A stretch of 64,000 nucleotides of DNA from Microcystis panniformis FACHB-1757 (lineage in GTDB: Bacteria; Cyanobacteriota; Cyanobacteriia; Cyanobacteriales; Microcystaceae): NCBI RefSeq assembly GCF_001264245.1, contig NZ_CP011339.1, positions 3,658,001-3,722,000 on the forward strand, written 5' to 3'. Under the pieces are notes generated by a model that saw nothing but the letters and a program-made list of their open reading frames with translations, did not search any database and had not been told where the DNA came from. Of this stretch, positions 8,103 through 16,672 are shown one piece after another (positions within the stretch are counted from its first letter, which is position 1; the number at the start of each line of letters is the position of its first letter). The translations under genes were made by a program, and so were the position numbers.

Positions 8103-10004
8103 ATGTGCGGAATTGTTGGCTATATCGGAACCCAAACAGCGATCGATATTCTCCTAGCTGGTTTGGAACGTTTAGAATATCGGGGTTATGATTCGGCAGG
8201 AATTGCCACAATTCTCGAAGGTGAATTACATCGAGTCCGCGCCCAGGGAAAACTCTACAATCTGCGGGAAAAATTAGAACAGGAAGTTAATCCCTCCCAA
8301 ATTGGCATCGGTCACACCCGTTGGGCAACCCACGGCAAACCCATAGAAAGTAATGCCCATCCCCACACCGATAATAGTCAACGGGTGGCAGTGGTACAGA
8401 ATGGCATTGTCGAAAATTTTCAGGTATTAAGAACAGAATTAAAGGAGAAAGGCTGTATATTTGACTCGGAAACCGACACAGAAGTTATTCCCCATCTAAT
8501 CGCCAGTTATCTACCCAAACCTACCGATGAAGACTACTTGGGGGTGAGTCCTTTCCTCAAGGCAGTTTTAAGGGCAATTGAACGTTTAGAGGGGGCCTTT
8601 GCCCTAGGGGTGATTAGTCCCGATTATCCCGATGAATTGATTGTCGTGCGGCAACACGCCCCTTTAATCATCGGTTTTGGTCAAGGGGAGTTTTTCTGTG
8701 CCTCCGATGTTAGTGCTTTGGTTCCCCATACCCGGGCGGTGCTGTCCCTGGATAATGGCGAAATCGCTCGGTTAACACCCTTGGGAGTAGAAATTTATAA
8801 TTTTGAGGGCAAAAGAGTCCGTAAAAGCCCCAGAGTCCTCGATTGGAGTCCGACGACCGTAGAAAAACAGGGTTATCGTCACTTCATGCTCAAGGAAATC
8901 TACGAACAACCCGGAGTGGTGCGCGACTGTTTAGGAACCTATCTGCATCCCCATTGGACAGCACAAAATGAGGATAATGTCAACCCAATAAATATTAATT
9001 TTTCTGAAGAAATTTACGATAATTTAGAACATATTCAGATTTTAGCCTGTGGAACCAGTTGGCACGCTAGTTTAGTCGGTAAATACTTGATCGAGCAGTT
9101 GGCAGGTATTCCCACCAGGGTACAGTACGCCTCGGAATTTCGCTATGCACCCACGCCCCTGATGCCCAATACTTTAACTATCGGGGTGACGCAATCGGGG
9201 GAAACAGCCGACACTTTAGCGGCTTTGGAAACGGAAAAACAGCGTCGTTTAGGATTAGAAAAAAAATATCAGGCCCGGATTATCGGTATTACTAATCGCC
9301 CCGAAAGTACCCTAGCACAAATGGTCGATCAGATTATTAATACCCAAGCAGGAATCGAGATCGGGGTGGCGGCAACTAAGAGTTTTACGGCACAATTATT
9401 GGGTTTTTATCTCTTAGCTTTGGATTTATCCTATCGTCGTCAAACTTTGTCTTTAGAGAGAATCGAGCAAATTATTAATAAAATGCGATCGCTGCCAAGA
9501 TCGATCGAAACTGTCTTAGAAACACAGGAAAAAGCGATCGAAGAATTGGCCCATGAATTTAATGACACCCAGGACTTTATTTTCTTAGGACGGGGGATTA
9601 ATTTCCCCATTGCCCTAGAAGGAGCCTTAAAACTCAAAGAAATCAGTTATATTCATGCGGAAGGCTATCCAGCCGGAGAAATGAAACACGGACCAATCGC
9701 GCTTTTAGATGCAAAAGTTCCCGTAGTAGCGATTGCTATGCCGGGGATAGTTTATGATAAGGTTCTCTCCAATGCACAGGAAGCAAAGGCAAGGGATGCG
9801 CGGTTATTGGGAGTAGTTGCCGACAGCGATACGGAAGCACCAAAAGTCTTTAATGATTTGTTGTATGTGCCGGAAATTGAGGAATTATTATCGCCAATTC
9901 TAACAGTAATTCCCCTACAATTGCTCTCCTATCATATCGCAGCCCGTCGCGGTCTAGACGTGGATCAGCCGCGCAATTTAGCCAAAAGTGTCACGGTGGA
10001 GTAA
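8103..10004 (+). CDS. glmS: glutamine-fructose-6-phosphate aminotransferase (isomerizing)
   Basis: 633 residues. It makes glucosamine-6-phosphate from fructose-6-phosphate and glutamine, the entry step to UDP-GlcNAc, peptidoglycan and lipopolysaccharide. After Met removal Cys2 is the glutaminase nucleophile (MCGIVGYIG). The class II amidotransferase domain (to about 230) includes GIGHTRWATHGKP and VVQNGIVEN. Two SIS domains follow, with ACGTSWHASLVGKYLIE, VTQSGETADTLAAL and EGALKLKEISYIHAEGYPAGEMKHGP. The C-terminus ends with the conserved DQPRNLAKSVTVE. Complete and typical. It stands alone, with a candidate structured RNA upstream. Confidence 0.97.
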   Translation: MCGIVGYIGTQTAIDILLAGLERLEYRGYDSAGIATILEGELHRVRAQGKLYNLREKLEQEVNPSQIGIGHTRWATHGKPIESNAHPHTDNSQRVAVVQNGIVENFQVLRTELKEKGCIFDSETDTEVIPHLIASYLPKPTDEDYLGVSPFLKAVLRAIERLEGAFALGVISPDYPDELIVVRQHAPLIIGFGQGEFFCASDVSALVPHTRAVLSLDNGEIARLTPLGVEIYNFEGKRVRKSPRVLDWSPTTVEKQGYRHFMLKEIYEQPGVVRDCLGTYLHPHWTAQNEDNVNPININFSEEIYDNLEHIQILACGTSWHASLVGKYLIEQLAGIPTRVQYASEFRYAPTPLMPNTLTIGVTQSGETADTLAALETEKQRRLGLEKKYQARIIGITNRPESTLAQMVDQIINTQAGIEIGVAATKSFTAQLLGFYLLALDLSYRRQTLSLERIEQIINKMRSLPRSIETVLETQEKAIEELAHEFNDTQDFIFLGRGINFPIALEGALKLKEISYIHAEGYPAGEMKHGPIALLDAKVPVVAIAMPGIVYDKVLSNAQEAKARDARLLGVVADSDTEAPKVFNDLLYVPEIEELLSPILTVIPLQLLSYHIAARRGLDVDQPRNLAKSVTVE

Positions 10005-10183
10005 AGTTCCTTAGGTTGAAAGTGCAGTTCACAAGTATATCTAAATTGGAGCAAGAGGACTCCCGTTACACCGCGAAGCGGTTGATCGCGAGAGTATCAT
10101 CCCTTCGGTAAAATCGAGGGTCTTCCCCTGACATTTATGGTAGAATCAAGAGGCCGACTGACATCTGAGAAGCGATAGCAACC

Positions 10184-10501
10184 ATGACGGGTGTGGACTT
10201 ACAGCAATTATTACTAGAAAAGTGGGGTCGTTCCTACGATATCCAGCTGCGACGCATCAAAGATAAGGTTCATGTCCAGGTAATGTGGAAATATCTCGAA
10301 CAAGCGTCTTTTCCCCTCTCCGAGTCTGAATATCTGGAACATCTCAATGCGATCGCTAATTATCTCCACGAATGGGGTGGTTTTAGTCAATTTCAAGCTT
10401 TTATCCGCGAAACCCGCGAGCGTCCCCGTCTCGGTAAAGCGGTTAGTCTGGCCTTAGATTTAGGTGAAAGGGCCTCGGAATGGCTGATCAGTGATCAGTG
10501 A
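10184..10501 (+). CDS. DUF3067 family protein
   Basis: 105 residues. The pattern MTGVDLQQLLLEKWGRSYDIQLRR, MWKYLEQASFPLSESEYLEHL, and ETRERPRLGKAVSLALDLGERASEWL matches the DUF3067 family of cyanobacteria and plastids, function unknown. Soluble. 180 bp after glmS; the gap holds a short hairpin (ACCGCGAAGCGGT, about 10069-10081) and no gene. The stop codon runs into a TGATCAGTGATCAGTGATCA repeat. Confidence 0.85.
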   Translation: MTGVDLQQLLLEKWGRSYDIQLRRIKDKVHVQVMWKYLEQASFPLSESEYLEHLNAIANYLHEWGGFSQFQAFIRETRERPRLGKAVSLALDLGERASEWLISDQ

Positions 10502-10621
10502 TCAATTATCAGTAACCAGTGGGATTGTTAAGTGAACATTATACTGCATTTAAATTGCGTATTGGATATACAAATGCTCGAACTCCCCACTTCCCCACTC
10601 GCCCATCCCCTTCTCTAGACA

Positions 10622-10652
10622 CAAAAAAATGCGTTAAGCTTAGCCTTAACGC
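10622..10652 (-). terminator. rho-independent terminator of the PEP-CTERM gene at 10677
   Basis: Stem GCGTTAAG..CTTAACGC at 10631-10652 followed, on the minus strand, by a T run (AAAAAAA on plus at 10623-10629). It sits 25 bp past the stop. The same stem recurs after the paralogous gene (13055-13076). Confidence 0.85.
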
Positions 10653-10676
10653 TTGCTTTTGATTTAATGGCAGTGA

Positions 10677-11411
10677 CTAGCCCTTGCGACGAGCGAAAGC
10701 ACCAACACCAGCAACGGCTAAGATACCGAGGATAGCAGAAGGTTCGGGGGTTTTAACAATGCGTTTTTGTCTGAAATCGTTGGTGATACTGTTAAGTGAT
10801 CCGTTAATACTAGAGACAGAGAAAGTGTCTCTGACGTAAAGTTTCTGGATATTCGGAGCAATTTGAACCGTTAGGCCAGGAGAGCCTATGCCACCAATAT
10901 CCAGGCTTCTAGCCTCTGAGGTTCCGACCAAACTCGACCCGCCGAAAGCATCTGACCAAACCGTCTTGTTCAGAGAGACACCGGAGTCAGTCTGGCCAGT
11001 TGTGGTATAGCCAGCGCTGAATGCTTCGAACATCTTCGTCAAAAGTTCGTTGTCGGGAGTGTTGGGGTTATCAACGATCTCGATCGTGTAATCTATGACA
11101 TAAGTACCAGATGAACTTAGCAGAGGGGTAGCTGGGGTGAAGGTGAAGGTGTGCAAATCGCCCAAGGGCAGCACGGTTTCCGTAATGGTCAGAAAATTGT
11201 TCGGGTCATTTATACCCATGCCAGATGAGTTGATGTGTGTAAACAACTTGTCCCCTTTTCGGCAAGGATTGGTCTTGAAATTGTTGAAACTTTGTGGTAA
11301 ACAATCCACCTGCGCCTGGACGGGGGCAGTATTGGCAAAGCCGAAAGCGGCAACGCTGCCAGCGATAGCAAGAGCGCCAGTGGTTATACTTTGCACGGCT
11401 ACAACTTGCAT
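10677..11411 (-). CDS. PEP-CTERM sorting-domain protein with IS630-derived start
   Basis: 244 residues. The C-terminus PEPSAILGILAVAGVGAFARRKG has the PEP motif, a hydrophobic stretch and basic end typical of exosortase substrates. The N-terminus has a hydrophobic signal sequence ending near APVQAQ. The first eight residues (MQVVAVQS) are encoded by the end of the IS630 copy inserted at codon 9. The true 5' codons survive beyond the IS at 12527-12555 (MITNISRQ). Rejoining them across the TA target gives MITNISRQLTTGALAIAG, parallel to the paralogue at 13113 (MLTNISRQLNTGALAIAG). The present frame could still give an exported protein if the IS supplies a promoter; expression is uncertain. Confidence 0.85.
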   Translation of the reverse strand: MQVVAVQSITTGALAIAGSVAAFGFANTAPVQAQVDCLPQSFNNFKTNPCRKGDKLFTHINSSGMGINDPNNFLTITETVLPLGDLHTFTFTPATPLLSSSGTYVIDYTIEIVDNPNTPDNELLTKMFEAFSAGYTTTGQTDSGVSLNKTVWSDAFGGSSLVGTSEARSLDIGGIGSPGLTVQIAPNIQKLYVRDTFSVSSINGSLNSITNDFRQKRIVKTPEPSAILGILAVAGVGAFARRKG

Positions 11412-12524
11412 TTTTTACTCAAGGACAATAATATAGTTTAAGAGTCATAATTAGAAGCAAAGCACTCATTAAAAACATGATTAACCTAGAATTCACGGAA
11501 GAAGAAAAGAACTCACTGTATTATGAAAGATTTCATCATCCCCATCCCCGGGTTCAACTGAAGATGGAAGTTCTCTGGTTAAAAAGCCAAAAGATACCGC
11601 ACCAAAAAATTTGTCAGTTAGCAGGGATCTCGCCAAATACCTTATTAACCTATCTTCGCGATTATCAAGAAGGCGGAATAGAAAAATTAAAAGAAATCAA
11701 CTTCTATCGCCCTAAAAGTGAATTAGAGTTTCAAAAAGAAACCCTCAAAAAATACTTCGAGAAAAATCCACCAGCCACAATAAATGAAGCTGTATATAGG
11801 ATAGAAGAATTGACGGGAATAAAACGAAGTCCTACCCAAGTGAGAAAATTTTTAAAATCAATGGGAATGAAATGTTTAAAAGTAGGTTCTCTTCCTTCTA
11901 AAGCTGACCCAGATGAACAAGAGGACTACAAAGAAAAAAAGCTAGAACCCAGACTAAATGAGGCAAAAGAAGGAAAAAGGGCTGTTTTTTTTGTTGATGC
12001 CGCTCACTTCGTCATGGGAGCATTTCTCGGTTTTGTTTGGTGTTTTGAGAGACTTTTTGTTAAGTCACCGAGCGGGCGTAAACGCTTCAATGTTTTAGGA
12101 GCATTAAATGCAATAACTCATGAAGTTATTCTGGTTACGAATGACACTTATATTACGGCAACTCAAGTCTGTGAACTCCGGTCAAAAATAGCTGCTTTAG
12201 GACTAATGATTCCCATCACTCTAGTCTTAGATAATGCCCGCTATCAAAAATGTAAAATTGTTGAAGAATTGGCTCTTTCTTTGTCAATAGAGCTGCTCTA
12301 TCTGCCGTCTTATTCACCTAATCTAAATTTAATTGAAAGGCTGTGGAAATTGGTCAAAAAGAAATGTTTATATGGTAAATATTATGAGAACTTTTCTGAC
12401 TTTTCTTCAGCTATTTATGAATGTCTGAATGATGCCCATCTGAAACATAAAAAAGAACTGGATTCCTTGCTGACTCTACGATTTCAGAAGTTTAATAAAT
12501 CTCAGATTATGAACGTCTAAAGTA
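11387..12524 (+). mobile_element. IS630-family insertion sequence, copy 1 (1138 bp)
   Basis: Bounded by TA on both sides (11385-11386 and 12525-12526), the IS630 target duplication. The ends read inward TACTTTGCACGG and TACTTTAGACG, so the terminal repeat is short and imperfect. Copy 2 at 33618-34755 has the same length and ends, also with TA duplication. It splits a PEP-CTERM gene after codon 8. Confidence 0.95.
11477..12520 (+). CDS. IS630 family transposase
   Basis: 347 residues in one frame. The N-terminal helix-turn-helix region (HQKICQLAGISPNTLLTYL) is followed by the DDE catalytic domain: FFVDAAHFVMGAF gives the first D, LVLDNARYQKC the second, and SPNLNLIERLWKLVKKKC the E. It differs from the copy at 33622 at only two visible residues (Ser vs Cys in GSLP(S/C)KAD; Leu vs Met in SIE(L/M)LYLP). 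The near identity indicates recent movement, and the gene looks active. Confidence 0.95.
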   Translation: MINLEFTEEEKNSLYYERFHHPHPRVQLKMEVLWLKSQKIPHQKICQLAGISPNTLLTYLRDYQEGGIEKLKEINFYRPKSELEFQKETLKKYFEKNPPATINEAVYRIEELTGIKRSPTQVRKFLKSMGMKCLKVGSLPSKADPDEQEDYKEKKLEPRLNEAKEGKRAVFFVDAAHFVMGAFLGFVWCFERLFVKSPSGRKRFNVLGALNAITHEVILVTNDTYITATQVCELRSKIAALGLMIPITLVLDNARYQKCKIVEELALSLSIELLYLPSYSPNLNLIERLWKLVKKKCLYGKYYENFSDFSSAIYECLNDAHLKHKKELDSLLTLRFQKFNKSQIMNV

Positions 12525-12526
12525 TA

Positions 12527-12555
12527 GTTGTCTAGATATGTTGGTGATCATTTTA
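12527..12555 (-). pseudogene. severed 5' end of the PEP-CTERM gene beyond IS630
   Basis: Minus-strand reading gives ATG-ATC-ACC-AAC-ATA-TCT-AGA-CAA (MITNISRQ), the missing start of the gene whose body is at 10677-11386. It aligns with MLTNISRQ of the paralogue at 13113. The original ribosome-binding site and promoter should lie at about 12556-12650. Confidence 0.85.
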
Positions 12556-12798
12556 AGTTGTTTGTCAATTTATTAATTAGGGCAGTAATGCGGAGACATC
12601 CGTAGTCTAGAATAGTTATGACCTGGGAGCATCTACCCTTTGACATAAGTAGAAATGCTTAATGATCTCAATAAAAAAGTTAAAAAAGGCAACCATTTAG
12701 ATAAGCACAGCGATGACGAAGGACTTGCGGTACATTACCAGATTCCCAACTTGCACCAGTCAAGTTAATGAAATGAAAAGAAAGTGAGATGCTCCCCA
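12556..12798. other. intergenic: presumed original promoter region of the split PEP-CTERM gene
   Basis: No supported gene. A 37-codon frame from 12657 (MLNDLNKKVKK) has no recognisable content. The stretch should hold the native promoter of the PEP-CTERM gene, now separated from its body by the IS. Confidence 0.4.
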
Positions 12799-12908
12799 GT
12801 AGGGTGCGTTAGCGTAACTCACCAAAAACCTTTCTTTGTGGTGCGTTACGGCAATATTCAGAGCTTGATTTTTGCCCTAAAAACAAGGGATTGCCTAACG
12901 CACCCTAC
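12799..12908. repeat. 110-bp palindromic-ended repeat (GTAGGGTGCGTTA ... TAACGCACCCTAC)
   Basis: The outer 13 bp are a perfect inverted repeat, with a second inner pair GCGTAACTCACC / GTGGTGCGTTACG. Related to the hairpins at 6603 and 7628. After it, 12935-13045 is a near copy of 10512-10610, the region downstream of the first PEP-CTERM gene, showing that the gene pair arose by tandem duplication including flanks. Confidence 0.65.
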
Positions 12909-13043
12909 CCAACTTTAGATGGGTCTTAGCTTGTCAGTGACCAGTGGGATTGTTAAGTGAACAGTATACTGCATTTAAATTGCGTATTGGATATTTTAAT
13001 ACAAATGCTCGAACTCCCCACTTCCCACTTCCCCATCTCTAGA

Positions 13044-13076
13044 CAATAAAAAATGCGTTAAGGTTAACCTTAACGC
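13044..13076 (-). terminator. rho-independent terminator of the PEP-CTERM gene at 13113
   Basis: Perfect 22-bp palindrome GCGTTAAGGTTAACCTTAACGC (13055-13076) with A-rich sequence on its left, which is a T run on the minus strand. Paralogous to the terminator at 10631. Confidence 0.85.
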
Positions 13077-13112
13077 TTGTTTTTTCCATTATTTTTGCTC
13101 TGATGACAGTGA

Positions 13113-13730
13113 CTAGCTCTTGCGACGAGCGAAAGCACCAGCACCAACAACGGCCAAGATACCCAGGATAGCAGAGGGCTCGGGAACTGCTAAACTGCTT
13201 TTTTCGAGAGATAAAGTATAAATCCATCCCGAACCAACGGACACGACGTTCAGGCTGAAAACTCCAGAATAATCGAGACCGGTAGTCGCATCAAAAAACG
13301 CTGTACCCATTACAGTGTAAACAGTAGTACTCATACCACCAGAAGTATTAAACGTACCCGAAGCCACTGTAGGAGTGATATTAACTGTCGTACCACCGCC
13401 AACATTTATCTGAGCAAAAGAATTCACGGTACCACCAGGAGTAAACATGGTGGACGCTCCCGAGCCAGTGCCAAAAATCTGAATAGGCTGAATAGCACTA
13501 ACGTCCGTGTAGCTCAGACCGGCAAAGCCATCCGTAGGCGTCCCAGCCAATCCGGTGGGCGCTCCAGGAGTGAGGGTCGGGTTGAGGGTTCCCCACGAAC
13601 TGGCCGTTGCACTCCCCGTTACGGCTATCATACTCGCTGCTTGGGCAGCACCAGCAAAGCTGAGAGCGGCAACACTGCCCGCGATAGCAAGAGCGCCAGT
13701 GTTTAGTTGTCTAGAGATGTTTGTGAGCAT
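13113..13730 (-). CDS. PEP-CTERM sorting-domain protein (paralogue)
   Basis: 205 residues from ATG 13730 (MLTNISRQLNTGALAIAG). Signal peptide with a probable cleavage after AGAAQA. A Thr/Ser/Gly-rich extracellular body follows, and the C-terminus is PEPSAILGILAVVGAGAFARRKS, an exosortase signal. It shares its N- and C-terminal ends with the gene at 10677, while the middle regions differ. An ISL3-type terminus begins only 6 bp upstream of the start codon; an in-frame upstream ATG inside that element would add MHNNSRRAKK. The native ribosome-binding site has probably been displaced. Confidence 0.88.
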   Translation of the reverse strand: MLTNISRQLNTGALAIAGSVAALSFAGAAQAASMIAVTGSATASSWGTLNPTLTPGAPTGLAGTPTDGFAGLSYTDVSAIQPIQIFGTGSGASTMFTPGGTVNSFAQINVGGGTTVNITPTVASGTFNTSGGMSTTVYTVMGTAFFDATTGLDYSGVFSLNVVSVGSGWIYTLSLEKSSLAVPEPSAILGILAVVGAGAFARRKS

Positions 13731-13736
13731 TTTTTT

Positions 13737-14946
13737 GGCTCTTCGGGAATTGTTATGCAAATAATTAACTTCAAATAAAATTCAATGAGAGTACCTAGTC
13801 TCAAAAATAGCTGAAATCTATACAGGAAGACACTTACGGCACAAACAGGTTAATACCAAAAGATAGACAATTGAGTTAAAATTTGATATAATGGCCAAAA
13901 ACGAGATTATTTTACTTATGATACTTGACAAATTTTTGAACCTACAAGGAACCTGTATTCAAGGCTATCGACACCTAGAAAATATCGGTATAGTTTGACG
14001 AATCGAATCGAAAAATAAAAAAGCAGTCTGTCCTCGTTGTGGGTTAGAGAGCGATAAACTACACCAAAATCATCGACATTTAGTCAAAGATTTACCGCTC
14101 TCAGGTCAACCAGTGTACCTACAAGTTAATCGTCGTCAATTTAAGTGCGGTAATTGTCAGAAACCCTTTAGCGAAGAGTTAGATTTTGTCGCCAAGAAAC
14201 GAACCTATACGAAAAGACTAGCCGAGAATATACTCGAACAATTAAAATCAGGAGATATTTTAAATGTTAGTCGAAGAAATGACGTAACGGAAGAAGAGAT
14301 TCAAAGAATGATAGAGGACATCGCCGAAGAAATTACAGAGACAGACCTATCGAAATTAAAAAGACTAGGAATTGACGAAATCGCTCTAGTCAAAGGACAA
14401 AAAAATTACTGTGCAGTTTTAGTAAATTTAGATACGGGAAAACTAATAGCTATTCTAGAGAAGCGAACACAAGAAGAATTGAGGGAAACGCTTACAGGGT
14501 GGGGAAAAGAGGTGTTAGAGCAAATTGAAGAAGTCAGCATAGATCTTTGGTTGCCCTATAAAAATTTGGTGAAAGAATTGATGCCATCGGCCGAGGTAGT
14601 CGCCGATAGATTCCATGTAATGAAACAAATTAATCAAGAGTTAGACGAACAGAGAAAAGCAGAAAAAAGAGCGGTAGAAGCGCAGAAAAATAAAAAACAG
14701 AAAGCGGAAAAAGAAGCAAAGCTAGAAGTTTTAAAGCGAAGTAAATATAGCTTGTTAAAAAATGAAAAAGATTTAACGGAAACCCAAAAAATCAAACTAG
14801 AAGCTATCAAAGAAAATTGACCAAATTTGAAAAAGATGCACGAGTTAAAGGAAGAATTTAGAAAGATTTATGAAACCTCAGAGAATTCGACAGAGGGAAT
14901 GCTATCCATCTCGGAATGGTTGGCAAAATCCTCCAGTGTTTTTACC
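13737..14946 (+). mobile_element. ISL3-family insertion sequence, right end lost
   Basis: Starts with GGCTCTTCGGGAATTGTTATGCAA, the same terminus as the 187-bp miniature elements at 16421, 47457, 47781 and 60328. It contains an ISL3-type transposase gene and is cut by an IS4-like end at 14947; the right terminus is not found. This makes it the likely parent type of the miniature elements. Confidence 0.8.
13918..14946 (+). pseudogene. ISL3 family transposase, degraded
   Basis: One frame can be followed from ATG 13918 (MILDKFLNLQGTCIQGYRHLE) to 14946, broken by TGA at 13996 and at 14818. The zinc-ribbon region (CPRCG, then FKCGNCQKPF) and the catalytic part (LKRLGIDEIALVKGQKNYCAVLVNLDTGK, read in short pieces, and SAEVVADRFHVMKQINQELDEQRK) are typical of ISL3. 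The longest open piece is 14113-14820. The C-terminal third is missing because the IS4-like element cuts it. Not functional as read. Confidence 0.9.
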
Positions 14947-15152
14947 CTGACTGACGGACACAAGTGGGTCAAAACCTGACAAGACAAGGGTTGCCAAAAA
15001 GAAAAATATCTGGGTAGATAGGGAAAAAGCAAGAATCCCTACAAGATGAAAACCGAGAACAGAATCTTCTCCCAAGTTTATTCCTATCTAGAACAAGGAA
15101 GCCGATTTGTGGATAAAAGACATTTAACCGTCCTCAGTTGGATGGTGACAGC
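14947..15152 (+). mobile_element. partial IS4-like element, 206-bp end fragment
   Basis: Begins CTGACTGACGGACACAAGTG and runs through the first codons of an IS4-like transposase (MKTENRIFSQVYSYLEQ on the plus strand) before stopping at GTGACAGC. The same sequence forms the opposite end of the full element at 15153-16670 in inverted orientation, so it is a truncated second copy. Confidence 0.85.
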
Positions 15153-15193
15153 CTGACTGACGGACACATTTTTCAATACAAAGACAAGTACTG

Positions 15194-16376
15194 TTATGTG
15201 AAAGCCTCAAACTCCTGAATAAAAGAAAAGGTAATTTTGCCATAATAATCCTGACGAGCTTTGCGAGAAGCAAAACAGGGAAAAGGGTCAACAGAAAATA
15301 AGTGGTCAAGTCGCAAGAAGGGACGCGCCTTATGAACAACTCCCGCCAGCCAACGTCAACCAATTTTCAAATAACTCAAACCACGCCGAAAATGAGCATC
15401 AACCTGACGGCGAGAGCCAGATTGTTGAACCGCCATGCCAGTTAAAGTAGCAAAGAGAATAGAAATGGCAACAATGAGATAGAGACGTTCTAAACAAGCA
15501 GCAGAGCGAACACGAGAATGTTCCCAGTCAAAAACGCCCGATTTACTGCCCTTGAAAGAGATGTTCAATGGGAAAACGAAGACCATACTGCCAGAAGGTG
15601 TCAAGGGTAGGAGGTTCATCGCTCAGAATTGCCCAATTATCCTTAACCCCTGGAACAGAGGCTAAAGCAAGATGAGCAGTGATTCTAGCCTCCTGCCAGA
15701 CTTGAACGTTGCGATCAAAGCAGGCTTGCCGTTTGGGAGGATAGAGTTCTCTGACCTCATAGCCAAAACCCCGACGGCGAACACCGTAAATGAGGGTATC
15801 GCAAGGTAAGCGAAGACACCAATGCCAAGTATTTTTCCTGAGCCATTGAATTAATTGCTGATTGGCAAAGCCTCGGTCGGCTAACAGCATGACATTCTCA
15901 AAGCCCTGAAGATAGCCTTTGGCTCTGTCCAACAAGGGTTCGTATTTCTCAAAAGCTAGGCTGGCACTACCATGTTCTAATCCCATCCACATCAAGGGGA
16001 CGGCTCTCCCCCCGCAGACCACCGCTAGATAGACAAAGCAGTATTGATTCCACAACAGAGTGGTATCTATTGCTAGATACAGTCTTTCCCCCTTCTCCTT
16101 CCAAGTCTCGATGGCTTTCAATATTAAGGGGATGTATATCTTTTCCACCGCTACTCTTCCATTCTGGCAAAAGCGATTCCACCGTCTCTGATAACTATTG
16201 GCTTGTTCGGCTCTGCTTTGTACAAAGGGTTCCCATCTGGCTTGATTGAGACTTTGACTACTGAGTAGGGCTGTCACCATCCAACTGAGGACGGTTAAAT
16301 GTCTTTTATCCACAAATCGGCTTCCTTGTTCTAGATAGGAATAAACTTGGGAGAAGATTCTGTTCTCGGTTTTCAT
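15194..16376 (-). pseudogene. IS4-like family transposase with frameshift and in-frame TGA
   Basis: ATG 16376 (MKTENRIFSQVYSYLEQGSR). DDE-type features: LYLAIDTTLLWNQYC (first D), ENVMLLADRGFANQQL (second D), GLRFPIEHLF (start of the E region). The frame breaks near 15555, after RFPIEHLFQGQ; it resumes in another frame with SKSGVFDWEHSRVRSAACLE. A TGA at 15356-15358 then interrupts SYLKIG-(stop)-RWLAGVVHKARP before the final TAA at 15194. Two disabling changes make it inactive as read. Confidence 0.9.
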
Positions 16377-16420
16377 CTTGTAGGGATTCTTGCTTTTTCC
16401 CTATCTACCCAGATATTTTT

Positions 16421-16607
16421 GGCTCTTCGTTACTTGTTATGGTTCGATAGGGGGGCATAAATCGACTAAATCCTTATCTGGCAAGAGACTTAATTGATTA
16501 GTTCGCTCTAGATAAAAAACAATTGACAAAAATCGCTAAATGCCTTTCTCTATAAGGGTTCCATCCCTTATAACCCCCATCCATTGCATAACACAAACCG
16601 AAGAGCC
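16421..16607. mobile_element. ISL3-type miniature element, copy 1 (187 bp)
   Basis: Termini GGCTCTTCG and CGAAGAGCC, flanked by ATATTTTT on both sides (16413-16420 and 16608-16615). The uninterrupted target is visible in the related fragment at 14947, which has the sequence once. The 8-bp duplication matches ISL3 behaviour. No coding capacity. Inserted inside the IS4-like element. Confidence 0.93.
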
Positions 16608-16672
16608 ATATTTTTCTTTTTGGCAACCCTTGTCTTGTCAGGTTTTGACCCACTTGTGTCCGTCAGTCAGGT

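Larger units (their letters stand above)
15153..16670 (-). mobile_element. IS4-like insertion sequence carrying a nested ISL3-type miniature element
   Basis: The ends are CTGACTGACGGACACATTTTT (left) and the complement of CTGACTGACGGACACAAGTG (right), so the terminal inverted repeat is about 16 bp. Length is 1518 bp including a 187-bp miniature element and its 8-bp target duplication. It lies between ISL3 and ISAzo13 remnants with no clean target duplication, so flanks were rearranged. Confidence 0.8.

Noticed and set aside
15124..15363. 79-codon open frame on the minus strand
   Set aside because: It is an alternative frame over the C-terminal part of the IS4-like transposase pseudogene.
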